NCBI RefSeq assembly: GCF_000233695.2
Contig: NZ_CM001488.1
Location: 336,049 to 400,048 of the forward strand
Length of the DNA: 64,000 bases
DNA from: Desulfobacter postgatei 2ac9
GTDB taxonomy: Bacteria > Desulfobacterota > Desulfobacteria > Desulfobacterales > Desulfobacteraceae
Direction: 5' to 3'
Under the pieces are notes generated by a model. It was given only the letters and a program-made list of their open reading frames with translations. It was not told the DNA's origin and did not search any database. The position numbers were made by a program, and so were the translations under genes. Positions 17,432-25,959 of the stretch are shown here, one piece after another. How positions within the stretch are numbered: position 1 is the first letter of the stretch; every line of letters starts with the position of its first letter.

Positions 17432-19450
17432 CTAATCCTTTTTTTCCTTGGCGTCATCAGGCTCGCCCGGCTGGTTCTGCTTCGTCGCCTCTACGTCAAC
17501 AATCCGAGCCTCGGAATCCGGCGTCTGCGGATCAGGGGATTTTGTCTGTGTCTGCGCATCGTCTGCGGAATGATCATCCTTGACATCATCGCGCTTATCT
17601 TGTGTCGGGGGCTCCTCTTCAGTCCGGATGTTCCGGCGTCCAAAGAAATCAAAATCCGGGCGAAGGCTTGCAATAAGATCATCAAGTTCAGGCCCCATAA
17701 CTGTTTCCTCTTCCATGAGAAGGTCGGTCAGGGCATGGAGGATGTCGATATTCTCCTCTAAAATGGTTTTGGCCGTATTGTATGCGCGTGTGATCAGGCC
17801 CGCCACTTCGTCGTCTATTTTCTGGGCCGTGGATTCGGAATAGCCTTTGGCCTGGGTCATTTCCCTGCCGATGAAGATATTGTCATCGTGATCTTCATAG
17901 GAGACCGGTGCCAGGGAATCACTCATGCCGAAACTTCTGACCATGCGGTTGGCAAGTTTTGTGGCTTGCTTTATGTCATTGGAGGCTCCGGTGGAGATTC
18001 GTTTGAATATGATCTCTTCGGCCACACGCCCGCCAAAGGCAATGGCCAGTTCGTTTTCAAGCTGGTCCTTATATTTAAAATCCCCTTCTTCGGGCAGAAA
18101 CCAGGTCACCCCGGCAGCCCTTCCCCTGGGGATAATGGTGATTTTATTCACGGTATCCGTATTGGGCAGGAAGCGGGCCACCAGAGCATGGCCGCCTTCG
18201 TGGTAGGCCGTGGTCTTTTTTTCATCTTCCTTGATTACCTTGGATTTTCGTTCGAGCCCCATGTAAACTTTGTCCTTGGCATCTTCAAAATCACGCATGG
18301 ACAGTTTTTCATGGTTGCGCTTGGCTGCCAGAAGGGCTGCCTCATTGCACAAGTTTTCCAGGTCTGCACCGGAAAAACCAGGCGTCCCTTTGGCCAGAAT
18401 GGTCGGGTTCACATCATTGGCCAGGGGACTTTTTTTCATGTGTACCCGCAAAATGCCTTCACGACCTTTGATGTCGGGCATATCCACCACCACCTGCCGG
18501 TCAAACCGACCCGGGCGCAGGAGTGCCGGGTCCAGAACATCGGCCCGGTTGGTGGCTGCCATGAGAATAACCCCTTCATTGGATTCAAACCCGTCCATCT
18601 CCACTAAAAGCTGGTTCAAGGTCTGTTCCCGTTCATCGTGCCCGCCGCCAAGGCCTGCGCCCCGCTGGCGACCCACGGCATCAATTTCGTCAATAAATAT
18701 AATACACGGGGCGTTTTTCTTGCCCTGGGCAAACAGATCCCGGACCCGGGATGCACCGACACCCACAAACATTTCAACAAAATCAGATCCGGAAATGGTG
18801 AAAAACGGAACGCCCGCTTCCCCTGCCACGGCCCTGGAAAGCAGGGTTTTGCCGGTACCTGGATTGCCCATCAAAAGCACACCCTTGGGGATACGGCCGC
18901 CCAGCCGAGTATATTTATTGGGGTTTTTCAGAAAGTCCACCACCTCGGTGAGTTCTTCCTTGGCCTCATCAATGCCCTGGACATTGGCAAAGGTTACCTT
19001 CTCCCCCTTGTCATCCATGAGCCTGGCCCGACTTTTTCCAAAAGACAGGGCTTTTCCCCCGCCGCCACCGCCCTGCATCTGACGCATGAAAAAAATCCAT
19101 ACCCCTATGAGCACAATCATAGGTAGCCAGGAAACGATAATTGACATAAACCAGGACGATTCAGCCGGTGGCTTGGCTTTGATGGCCACTTGGCTTTTAC
19201 GCAGGGTTTCAATGAGTTGGGCATCCTCCGGGGCATAGCTGTTGAACCTTGCACCAGTGTTATCGGTAATGATCAGATCCCGCCCCTGGATCACCACACT
19301 TTGAATCCGACCGTCTTCCACAAGGGATAAAAATTCTGAATAGCCGATGTCTGACTGGGTGCCCTGCTGCTGGTTGAAAATATTGTAAAGCATGACCATC
19401 ATCAGGACAATTACCAGCCAAAGGGAGATATTTTTATATAATTGATTCAA
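17432..19450 (-). CDS. ftsH: ATP-dependent zinc metalloprotease FtsH
   Basis: 672 residues: two membrane spans (about 7-27 and 105-125) with a small periplasmic domain between, an AAA+ domain with Walker A GNPGTGKT and Walker [12 protein letters not shown], the second-region FATNR-like [11 protein letters not shown], and the zinc site HEGGH. It degrades membrane and short-lived proteins. The last about 60 residues are a charged, low-complexity tail rich in D, P, T and Q. I prefer TTG 19450 ([11 protein letters not shown]) because GAGGAAAG lies 4-11 bases upstream; an ATG at 19483 is in frame but has no such site. Confidence 0.94.
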   Translation of the reverse strand: MNQLYKNISLWLVIVLMMVMLYNIFNQQQGTQSDIGYSEFLSLVEDGRIQSVVIQGRDLIITDNTGARFNSYAPEDAQLIETLRKSQVAIKAKPPAESSWFMSIIVSWLPMIVLIGVWIFFMRQMQGGGGGGKALSFGKSRARLMDDKGEKVTFANVQGIDEAKEELTEVVDFLKNPNKYTRLGGRIPKGVLLMGNPGTGKTLLSRAVAGEAGVPFFTISGSDFVEMFVGVGASRVRDLFAQGKKNAPCIIFIDEIDAVGRQRGAGLGGGHDEREQTLNQLLVEMDGFESNEGVILMAATNRADVLDPALLRPGRFDRQVVVDMPDIKGREGILRVHMKKSPLANDVNPTILAKGTPGFSGADLENLCNEAALLAAKRNHEKLSMRDFEDAKDKVYMGLERKSKVIKEDEKKTTAYHEGGHALVARFLPNTDTVNKITIIPRGRAAGVTWFLPEEGDFKYKDQLENELAIAFGGRVAEEIIFKRISTGASNDIKQATKLANRMVRSFGMSDSLAPVSYEDHDDNIFIGREMTQAKGYSESTAQKIDDEVAGLITRAYNTAKTILEENIDILHALTDLLMEEETVMGPELDDLIASLRPDFDFFGRRNIRTEEEPPTQDKRDDVKDDHSADDAQTQTKSPDPQTPDSEARIVDVEATKQNQPGEPDDAKEKKD

Positions 19451-19507
19451 TGTCTTTCCTCTCTTAGGTTTAGCTAAAAACATTAATGGATATATATAAA
19501 CATAAAT

Positions 19508-20620
19508 TTATTTTATACAAGGGTCAGCAGCGGGGTTTTCGTCCGGTTGTCCATTTTGATACCGACGGGTCTTAAGATGCCTGCCAAGTGTCCGCAGCGC
19601 TGTTTCTTCCTTTTTTATACGCAGAATATTCCTGTATCTGTATACCCGAAGTTGGCCGGGAAGGTCCAGACTCTTTCCTGAATCTCCTTTTTTACCTGCA
19701 AAGCAAAGGATATCCCGGATATGGGTGTTGGAAATTCGTCTTAAATTCTGTTTTATTGACAACAGTGCTGCACGGATGACCCGGGCACCCAGGGCCCGGT
19801 CGAGTTCGGTAATCGTTGGTATGGACAAATCAATCTGATTTTTTTCCCTTCCGGTTGTTGCTTTGTCCAGGGCCGTTCGGGCCATCCGGTCCAGAAAATC
19901 ATCTTCCGGTCCGATGATGCCGGATAGCCGCTCCAGTCCGGCTTTAATGTCGGGATTGAACTCCTTTTCAAGAAAGGGGATCAGACAATGGCGGATTCGA
20001 TTGCGAAGGTAGGATGTGTCCTCATTGGACCCGTCAACCCTATACGCCTGGTGTATCTCATTAAGAAATGCCAGGATGTCGGCCCTGGGCATCCGGATCA
20101 AAGGACGTATAAATTTTTCCTGCCTGACCGGCGGAATCCCCCGAAGCCCAAGGGGACCGGTCCCCCGGACAAGATTCATTAAAACCTGTTCTATATTGTC
20201 ATCCCGGTTATGGCCCAGAGCAACGCGCTGAAAACCTTTTTCACAGGCTATCCGCGTAAAAAATTCATACCTGGCATTTCTGCCGGCCTCTTCAACACAG
20301 AGCCGTTGCTTTTTCGAAAGTTCTGCCACATTTTTTGTTTCAACGACCAGGTCAAGGTTGTGTGCCCGGGCAAACTCACGGACAAAGGCCTCATCAGCCA
20401 GGGCATGGCTGCCCCGAAGCATGTGATTGAGATGAGCCAGGCCTATGCGGATGTCCAGGCTTTTTTTTAAACTTGTTAAAACCTGTGCCAGGGCAATGGA
20501 GTCAGGACCGCCCGAAATGCCTATCAATACACTGTGTCCAGGGGAAACCATGCCGTGTTCCCGGATGGTATCAAGCACCTGGTCTTTAAATTTTGAGGCA
20601 AAGGATGATAGGCCTGTCAT
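19508..20620 (-). CDS. tilS: tRNA(Ile)-lysidine synthetase
   Basis: 370 residues. The PP-loop ISGGPDSIAL near residue 35 binds ATP; HLNHMLRG, EEAGRNARYEFF and LGHNRDDNIEQVLMNLVRG are TilS signatures. It makes lysidine at position 34 of tRNA-Ile2 so that AUA is read as Ile. It heads the minus-strand cluster, 58 bases ahead of ftsH, a common pairing. Confidence 0.93.
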   Translation of the reverse strand: MTGLSSFASKFKDQVLDTIREHGMVSPGHSVLIGISGGPDSIALAQVLTSLKKSLDIRIGLAHLNHMLRGSHALADEAFVREFARAHNLDLVVETKNVAELSKKQRLCVEEAGRNARYEFFTRIACEKGFQRVALGHNRDDNIEQVLMNLVRGTGPLGLRGIPPVRQEKFIRPLIRMPRADILAFLNEIHQAYRVDGSNEDTSYLRNRIRHCLIPFLEKEFNPDIKAGLERLSGIIGPEDDFLDRMARTALDKATTGREKNQIDLSIPTITELDRALGARVIRAALLSIKQNLRRISNTHIRDILCFAGKKGDSGKSLDLPGQLRVYRYRNILRIKKEETALRTLGRHLKTRRYQNGQPDENPAADPCIK

Positions 20621-20745
20621 GTGTTATTAATGCTGCGTATGAAATACGGATGATTTTTTTTCAGTCATAGATATTTAATACCAGAAAACAGGTATAATAT
20701 GCAATGCCCGCAGCTTTGAGTCTGTAAGTTTGTTTGGAGCAATTT

Positions 20746-21228
20746 ATGTATTATACAAAATTCAACACCCGGTTCTGCGAGATCACCTTGGCCGGAGACG
20801 AAAAGGGGCTTGCCCTTCTTCACCTCAACACCGGCGAGGGTAGCCGTGAGTTTGAGATTCGGAACGCTTGGGAATTAAAGCCGGAATTTTTCAAGGATGC
20901 CCAATCCCAAATCCTGGAATATCTGGCGGGTAAAAGAGAGGTCTTTGAGGTCTCCTTAAACCCGGCAGGCACTGAATTTCAGAAAACCGTCTGGGCGCAG
21001 TTGCGCACCATCCCCTACAACAGCCTGGCCAGTTACGGTGACATCGCCAAAAAACTGGGCAACCCAAAGGCTGCCAGGGCAGTGGGGGCGGCCAACGGGA
21101 AAAACCCCATCCCCCTCATCATCCCCTGCCACCGGGTGGTGGGGGCCGACGGCAACCTCACCGGATTTGCCCACGGCCTGGCCATCAAGGAAAAACTGAT
21201 TGCCCTGGAACAGGGGCTGATCTTTTAA
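20746..21228 (+). CDS. ogt: Methylated-DNA--protein-cysteine methyltransferase
   Basis: 160 residues with the active site IPCHRVVGADGNLTGFA, whose Cys accepts the alkyl group from O6-alkylguanine, and the DNA-binding helix SYGDIAKKLGNPKAARAVG. It repairs alkylated DNA in a suicide reaction. GGAG at 20736-20739 supports ATG 20746 rather than TTG 20734. It is divergent from tilS and stands alone. Confidence 0.93.
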   Translation: MYYTKFNTRFCEITLAGDEKGLALLHLNTGEGSREFEIRNAWELKPEFFKDAQSQILEYLAGKREVFEVSLNPAGTEFQKTVWAQLRTIPYNSLASYGDIAKKLGNPKAARAVGAANGKNPIPLIIPCHRVVGADGNLTGFAHGLAIKEKLIALEQGLIF

Positions 21229-21299
21229 CCGCAAATCTAAACGAAGGAAGAATGGCGAGGACTTTTGCATTTGATGTATAAAGAGAATAACCGCGTCTT

Positions 21300-22433
21300 T
21301 TATTCCCCAAAAATATATTCCGACATCTCTTGGGATGAAAAATCGGTTGCAAGGGGGATCTCTATCTGCCTTTTTTCCTTTGCCGACAGGTATAACGCCA
21401 GAACAGATTCAACAGATGTCATACCTGATCGTGCATCGGCAATGGGAGATTTTTGGTTAAGAACGGCATCTCTTAGGTCGGCATATATTGCGGCATGGGG
21501 ATTGGTCAGGGAGCGCAGGCCGGAAAGGCCCCTTGACCGGATTTCTTTCATGGCATATTCGAAATTTTTCTTTTTACCGTTGATCCTGATATCAAAATAT
21601 GGCTTACCCCGCCGAATCCCCATACGGAAGGCCCCCTTTTCTCCAAGCAGGTAGAACGACGCCTCGTGCTCGCGGGAAGGTGAGTTGGTTGTCCCTTCGA
21701 TCTGGCACAGCGCGCCGTTGTCAAGTTTGAGTATCCCAAGGGCGATATCTTCTGCTTCCATGTGATGAAAGCGTTTTCCAAGCATTGCGTTTGCCGCAGT
21801 GGCCTGGCCGTTCATAAGCCAGCAGATAAGATCAATTGCGTGAATACACTGGTTCATCAGCACGCCGCCGTCGTTTTTCCATGTGCCGCGCCAGGCGGTC
21901 TGATCATAATATGCCTGATCGTGTCCCCAACGCACAATTGCCGATCCGTGACTGATTTTGCCGAACCGTCCGGCAGCAACATCTTTTTGCAGATTTTTGA
22001 CAAAGGGAAAATAACGGAAGATATGCCCCATGGCAATTCGTCTGTTTTTTTGTTCGGAAAGATCAAACAGTTCCTTGGCCTGGCTTGCTTTCATGCTCAT
22101 GGGTTTTTCAAGAAGGATATGAGATCCGCTGAGCATCGCCGCTTTTGCCATGGAATAGTGCAGCCCTGATGGCGCCGTTATTGAGGTGATATCAGGTTTT
22201 TCCTTTTGAAGCATCTGTTGATAATCCGTATATGTGTTTACGGTATTTCTTATTTGATTTTTTGTTTTGCCCGACAGTTTACAGAAATCAAACAACCTGT
22301 CGAAAGCCCCGGAGGTTCTGTCTGACACGGCACAGAGCAAAAGACCGCTGTTTTTTTTTGTTATGGCCATGATGTGTTTGACGGCAATCCGACCGCATCC
22401 GATAAGTGCTACCCGAAGCATTTTTCCAGCCAT
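21300..22433 (-). CDS. Gfo/Idh/MocA-family oxidoreductase
   Basis: 377 residues. An N-terminal Rossmann fold opens with RVALIGCGRIAVKH; the catalytic-Lys string is LLEKPMSMKASQA; the C-terminal part has NQCIHAIDLICWLMNG. These NAD(P)-dependent enzymes act on sugars, inositols and related alcohols or imines; the substrate cannot be told. It starts 16 bases after the leuA stop on the same strand, so it is likely co-transcribed with leuA and under the same attenuator, which is not an obvious metabolic link. Confidence 0.88.
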   Translation of the reverse strand: MAGKMLRVALIGCGRIAVKHIMAITKKNSGLLLCAVSDRTSGAFDRLFDFCKLSGKTKNQIRNTVNTYTDYQQMLQKEKPDITSITAPSGLHYSMAKAAMLSGSHILLEKPMSMKASQAKELFDLSEQKNRRIAMGHIFRYFPFVKNLQKDVAAGRFGKISHGSAIVRWGHDQAYYDQTAWRGTWKNDGGVLMNQCIHAIDLICWLMNGQATAANAMLGKRFHHMEAEDIALGILKLDNGALCQIEGTTNSPSREHEASFYLLGEKGAFRMGIRRGKPYFDIRINGKKKNFEYAMKEIRSRGLSGLRSLTNPHAAIYADLRDAVLNQKSPIADARSGMTSVESVLALYLSAKEKRQIEIPLATDFSSQEMSEYIFGE

Positions 22434-22449
22434 TTTTTCCCTTTATCTG

Positions 22450-24141
22450 TTAATTTTTATCGGTTCCGTTCTTTTCTTTCATGTCCGTCATAAACCGGCT
22501 TAACGCCTGGACATAGGATTTGGCAGAGGCCGTTATGGTGTCATCATCCTCGGCCTTACCCACCCAGACCGGGGCAGACAGATTATAGTTAACTTCATTG
22601 CCGTTGCCGCAGAGTACAACCAATGCTTCTGCAGCCGAAGAGTGGGTCCGTCCACGGTTGCTGGGCTCATAAACCACGAGTTTAGGTTTTTTTTCACCAA
22701 GTTCCAGGACATCATCAATGGCACTGAATACCGCATTGATGGGACCGTTTTTGCCCATGAAGGCCTCGCCGATCTTTTTTTCACCATCAACCACCAGTAC
22801 CACCTGCGCCTGGCGGATAATGGAGTTGGCAAATTTGTTGAACGCGTAATCCACAAATTCGATATGGTCTTTGCCTGTGTATCTGAACTCATCCGCGATC
22901 ATACGCAGTTCCTTGTCCCCATATGTGATGTCCCGGGATTTGATCACGGGCATGATATGTTCCCGGACAAAGGCTTTTTCAAATTCGTATCCCAACTCCT
23001 CAAGCCTGGCCGTGACACCGGTCACACCCGTCAGTTTGGTGATCTGGTGGGTGTTGCCTGTCCAGCCGATATCTTCGGGTGAGCAGGGCAGGTAAATATT
23101 CTCCCCAATGGCCTTGCCCTTTTCGTCTCCGTCGGAATGGACCCCTGACCCGTGGCGCAGGGCATTGGGTCCGATTCCCGGCGCATTGTAGGGAATGGGA
23201 ATGAAGCTTTCCCTTTCAATGAACCTTGCCACGGCATTGGTTTTTTCAAGTTTAAAGGCGGTAAAGTATTTGCGGTTGTAGGAAGGTTTCAAGCAAAGAT
23301 TCATGATCACCTGCTCCAACGGCGTATTGCCTGCCCTTTCACCCAGGGAGTACCAGGTGCCTTCCACCTGCCTGACTCCCTGCTCAACGGCTGCAAGGGT
23401 ATCTGCGACACTGACGCCGAAATCATTGTGGGCGTGGAAACTGAGCATCACCTCATCCGTGCCCTCCACGAGCATCTTAAAGTACCGGATGGCTTCCTGG
23501 ATTTCAATTTCAATTCCCTTGGCCACGGTATGGGGAATGTTGATCACGTCTGCGCCTGCCTTAATCGCATGGCCATAGATTTTGGAAATATACTCCTGCA
23601 GAAAACTATGCTCCGGGTTCAGAGACTGGGACAAGGCCAGGATGGTGTTCTGGGCCGAGAATTCCACCCGGCCTTTACCGCCTGTCAACTGCTTTGCATA
23701 GGCAACTGCCCGGGATGCTTTTTTAATTTGCTCATTGGGATCTGCTTTATATGCGCGGATGGATGCCTCGTCAATATTCAGGGTGAACACGTGGATCGTG
23801 GGCTTGGGATTATTTTCCAGGGCCTGCCATGTCCGCTTGATATTTTCAAGATCCATGGTGGTCAGTCCGCAGATATGGGGGCCTTCCACGGTATCGGCAA
23901 TCTGTTTGACCGTATCGAATTCCAAAGGGGTTGAGCTGGGAAACCCAACCTCTATGGTACTCACTCCCGTGTTTGCCAGAAACCGGGCAATTCTTAATTT
24001 TGAATCGCCTTTAAAGGTTACCCCGCCTTGCTCACCATCCCTCAGGGTCGTATCAAAGATTTCAACTTCCTGCCTCTCCTGGCCTGGAATCTGAGTCCGG
24101 TCCAGTATCCATGTTCCGGTTTCGTTTTTTTTGATTGCCAT
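22450..24141 (-). CDS. leuA: 2-Isopropylmalate synthase
   Basis: 563 residues. VEIFDTTLRDGEQGGVTF opens the TIM barrel, SFHAHNDFGVSVADTLAAVEQG gives the metal-binding HxH, and GERAGNTPLEQV follows. A C-terminal regulatory LeuA-dimer domain covers about 430-545. It makes isopropylmalate from acetyl-CoA and 2-oxoisovalerate, the first step to leucine. Citramalate or homocitrate synthase are relatives, but the Leu-rich leader peptide upstream argues for leucine. ATG with GGGGAAG upstream. Confidence 0.88.
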   Translation of the reverse strand: MAIKKNETGTWILDRTQIPGQERQEVEIFDTTLRDGEQGGVTFKGDSKLRIARFLANTGVSTIEVGFPSSTPLEFDTVKQIADTVEGPHICGLTTMDLENIKRTWQALENNPKPTIHVFTLNIDEASIRAYKADPNEQIKKASRAVAYAKQLTGGKGRVEFSAQNTILALSQSLNPEHSFLQEYISKIYGHAIKAGADVINIPHTVAKGIEIEIQEAIRYFKMLVEGTDEVMLSFHAHNDFGVSVADTLAAVEQGVRQVEGTWYSLGERAGNTPLEQVIMNLCLKPSYNRKYFTAFKLEKTNAVARFIERESFIPIPYNAPGIGPNALRHGSGVHSDGDEKGKAIGENIYLPCSPEDIGWTGNTHQITKLTGVTGVTARLEELGYEFEKAFVREHIMPVIKSRDITYGDKELRMIADEFRYTGKDHIEFVDYAFNKFANSIIRQAQVVLVVDGEKKIGEAFMGKNGPINAVFSAIDDVLELGEKKPKLVVYEPSNRGRTHSSAAEALVVLCGNGNEVNYNLSAPVWVGKAEDDDTITASAKSYVQALSRFMTDMKEKNGTDKN

Positions 24142-24172
24142 GTTCTTCCCCTTTATTATGTTGGATAAAATG

Positions 24173-24215
24173 AAAAAAGCCGTTATCTGCCCGGCAGGGG
24201 CTGATAACGGCTTTT
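24173..24215 (-). terminator. Attenuator terminator of leuA
   Basis: On the minus strand the arms AAAAGCCGTTATC (given on the plus strand at 24175-24187) and GATAACGGCTTTT (24203-24215) form a 13-bp stem with a GC-rich loop, followed by a run of T. It lies between the leader peptide and leuA, where a premature stop of transcription would be conditional. Confidence 0.88.
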
Positions 24216-24240
24216 GTTTTCGCTTATGAATACTATGCCA

Positions 24241-24324
24241 CTAAGAGCCCCGTCGCCCGGAGGTGTTAAGAACCACCTCCTCGATAAGAAGAAGGACTAG
24301 TAGTCGGCTGGTAAAATTTATCAT
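24241..24324 (-). CDS. leuL: Leucine leader peptide of the leuA attenuator
   Basis: A 27-codon reading frame (ATG to TAG) whose middle reads RLLVLLLIEEVVL. Six of 13 residues there are Leu, with three Val and one Ile. The Leu codons are CTA and CTT, not the common CTG. Within it a GGAGGTG/CACCTCC hairpin (about 24260-24282) can pause RNA polymerase, and the terminator hairpin follows 26 bases after the stop. This is the classical ribosome-stalling attenuation layout for branched-chain amino-acid genes. The peptide itself has no other expected role. Confidence 0.85.
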   Translation of the reverse strand: MINFTSRLLVLLLIEEVVLNTSGRRGS

Positions 24325-24330
24325 TAAATT

Positions 24331-24352
24331 ATTCACTTTAATTAAAGTGAAT
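24331..24352. promoter_or_regulatory. Perfect 22-bp palindrome at the leuA leader start
   Basis: A perfect palindrome of AT-rich sequence with half site ATTCACTTTAA, 7 bases upstream of the leader ATG. On the minus strand TATAAT (24355-24360) and TTGACT (24375-24380) lie just upstream, though 14 bp apart, which is short. The palindrome would cover the transcription start, fitting a repressor site added to the attenuator. The protein that binds is unknown. Confidence 0.5.
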
Positions 24353-24401
24353 TTATTATATATAAATTTAATGAAGTCAAGAAAAAAATAATTGGTATCA
24401 A

Positions 24402-24617
24402 TTAAAACGGAATATCTTCGTTATCTAAATCATCATCATCGTGGTCATAAGGCATCATTTCGCTCATTAAATCAAAAAAGACCCCCAGAGATTGACATAA
24501 ATTTTTTATAATCCGGCTATGAGCCTCCTTTTCATTAATATCTTTTGTTTTGGATATTGTTTTCAGTTCAACAGCCAGTTCGTTTGTCAGGCCAGTAATA
24601 ATTTTATCAGGATCCAT
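24402..24617 (-). CDS. Small acidic protein with an SSB-like C-terminal tail
   Basis: A 71-residue protein: about 50 residues of predicted helix, then an acidic tail ending DNEDIPF. The last residues match the DDDIPF tip with which single-strand DNA-binding protein recruits repair enzymes, but there is no OB-fold. GGAGGA sits 7 bases ahead of ATG 24617; an in-frame TTG at 24632 is less likely. It lies downstream of tunR on the same strand and may be read with it. Function unknown. Confidence 0.65.
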   Translation of the reverse strand: MDPDKIITGLTNELAVELKTISKTKDINEKEAHSRIIKNLCQSLGVFFDLMSEMMPYDHDDDDLDNEDIPF

Positions 24618-24679
24618 TAATTTTTCCTCCAATCTTGGTTATTAAAGTTTTGTTGTCCCGTATATCTGTTTGGGTTTTA

Positions 24680-25789
24680 TCAATCCACATTCAGCACAAC
24701 GGAAAAGCAGCTGAACGCTGCCCAGACAGGATCGCCCACACCAAGGCCCAGCCATTGGGCGCCCTGTGTTGACACCAGAGCGCATAATCTTGTTCCGTCC
24801 TTGATACGCACGATATATTCCGTATTAATCCGTCCGGCATTGATCTGCTCGATCATGCCGTAAAACCTATTTTCGGCAGAACATTCCGGCTCTTTTTCTC
24901 CGCTGTACACGATCACCAGCGGGGCTTTGACTTCTGCCATAATCAATCTTGATTCTTTTAATGAAAGCCGTTCCACGCTGCTGTTAGTGATTACTGCTTC
25001 AATGGTGTCACCTCCGGCGGTTGTCAATGTGACCCGGGTCTGGATATCTCCTTTCTGAAGCGCCTGGATTTTGCCGAAAAATGAATTGCGGGCACTGGTT
25101 TTACGCGACGCTTCCCTTTCGATGAAAAGTTTTGTGACCTGTGCAATGTCATCTTTGGAAAACGAGACATAGGCGCTGGTCAGATTCATGGTTGAATGCC
25201 CCAGCATGGTCTGTACGGCTGGCATGGGCATATTACGCTGCATCAACTCCACAGCTCTTGCCTTCCGGATCATTTCCGGGCCGCCAAGCTTCTTGGGAAA
25301 GCCTAAAGCCTGGGCCCGTTCGTAAAATTTGCGTCGAACAAATCCGGGATCCACATTGAATTGCTTTTCTAAAAACCGCCTGAATGACGGATCGTTCAGC
25401 ATCTGTTCAAGTTCAGAAGCAAGGGCGGTTGAAATCGTGACATTTCTCGGTTCTGTCTGGGTCTGCGGATCTTCATTTCCCAAATCCACCAACTGCCGAT
25501 TGAAATCAATACGTTTGAGAGGGTCGAGGGCCAGAATTTCATTTAACTTTGCCCCCGTGTACCGGATGAGCAAAAAGATGACCAGGATGCGGCGGCGGGA
25601 CAATTGGACATCTGACCGGGGAGATTCGGCTGCCCATGCCCTGAAGGCCTTCTCCAGACGGTCAAGTTGAACCGAATCCAGGCAAGTGCCTGTCTCTGGG
25701 ATCGAAACAATGCGTCCCTGGTCCATGCCGCCCTGGGAGGGTGACTGGGGGGCTGGTAACGGGGAATAGGCGGTTGTTTTAGAATCCAT
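24680..25789 (-). CDS. tunR: TunR-type regulator: XerC/D-like DNA-binding part fused to molybdate/tungstate-sensing TOBE domains
   Basis: 369 residues. Residues about 35-225 look like a tyrosine recombinase (ending TMLGHSTMNLTSAYV), but key catalytic positions differ: TGAKLNE in place of TGLRxSE, and no His in PEMIRKARAVEL, so it should not cut DNA. Residues about 230-369 hold two TOBE/Mop repeats (SARNSFFGKI, then AENRFYGMIEQI). This is the build of TunR, the tungstate-responsive regulator known in sulfate reducers, which controls modABC or TSUP transporter genes. A TSUP gene is divergent here, as expected for the repressor group. Confidence 0.85.
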   Translation of the reverse strand: MDSKTTAYSPLPAPQSPSQGGMDQGRIVSIPETGTCLDSVQLDRLEKAFRAWAAESPRSDVQLSRRRILVIFLLIRYTGAKLNEILALDPLKRIDFNRQLVDLGNEDPQTQTEPRNVTISTALASELEQMLNDPSFRRFLEKQFNVDPGFVRRKFYERAQALGFPKKLGGPEMIRKARAVELMQRNMPMPAVQTMLGHSTMNLTSAYVSFSKDDIAQVTKLFIEREASRKTSARNSFFGKIQALQKGDIQTRVTLTTAGGDTIEAVITNSSVERLSLKESRLIMAEVKAPLVIVYSGEKEPECSAENRFYGMIEQINAGRINTEYIVRIKDGTRLCALVSTQGAQWLGLGVGDPVWAAFSCFSVVLNVD

Positions 25790-25895
25790 CTACGCTCTCT
25801 TTTCTTCTTAAGTAACCCTTGTGCCCCATTTTTATAGCACAAATGAGCACAAAAACAGGCGGCTTTTCTTGACAAATAATTTTTTTATTTATAAA

Positions 25896-25925
25896 TTGAC
25901 ACGAAAATAATATTTATCGTGTTAT
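25896..25925 (+). promoter_or_regulatory. Promoter of the TSUP gene overlapped by a candidate TunR operator
   Basis: TTGACA (25896-25901) and TGTTAT (25920-25925) are 18 bp apart. Across them lies an inverted repeat, ACACGA (25899-25904) and TCGTGT (25917-25922). A protein bound there would block RNA polymerase. A second TTGACA is at 25869. The binding by TunR is inferred from gene position. Confidence 0.5.
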
Positions 25926-25959
25926 CAGTTTTGGCTGACGGCCATCAAAAGGAGGTAAA

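Noticed and set aside
17888-19082. Long plus-strand frames opposite ftsH
   Set aside because: The protease motifs on the other strand are complete, so these frames are antisense artefacts.
24680-25789. Active phage integrase
   Set aside because: Catalytic Arg and His positions are replaced and a metal-oxyanion sensor domain is fused; the gene sits at a divergent transporter, not at an attachment site.
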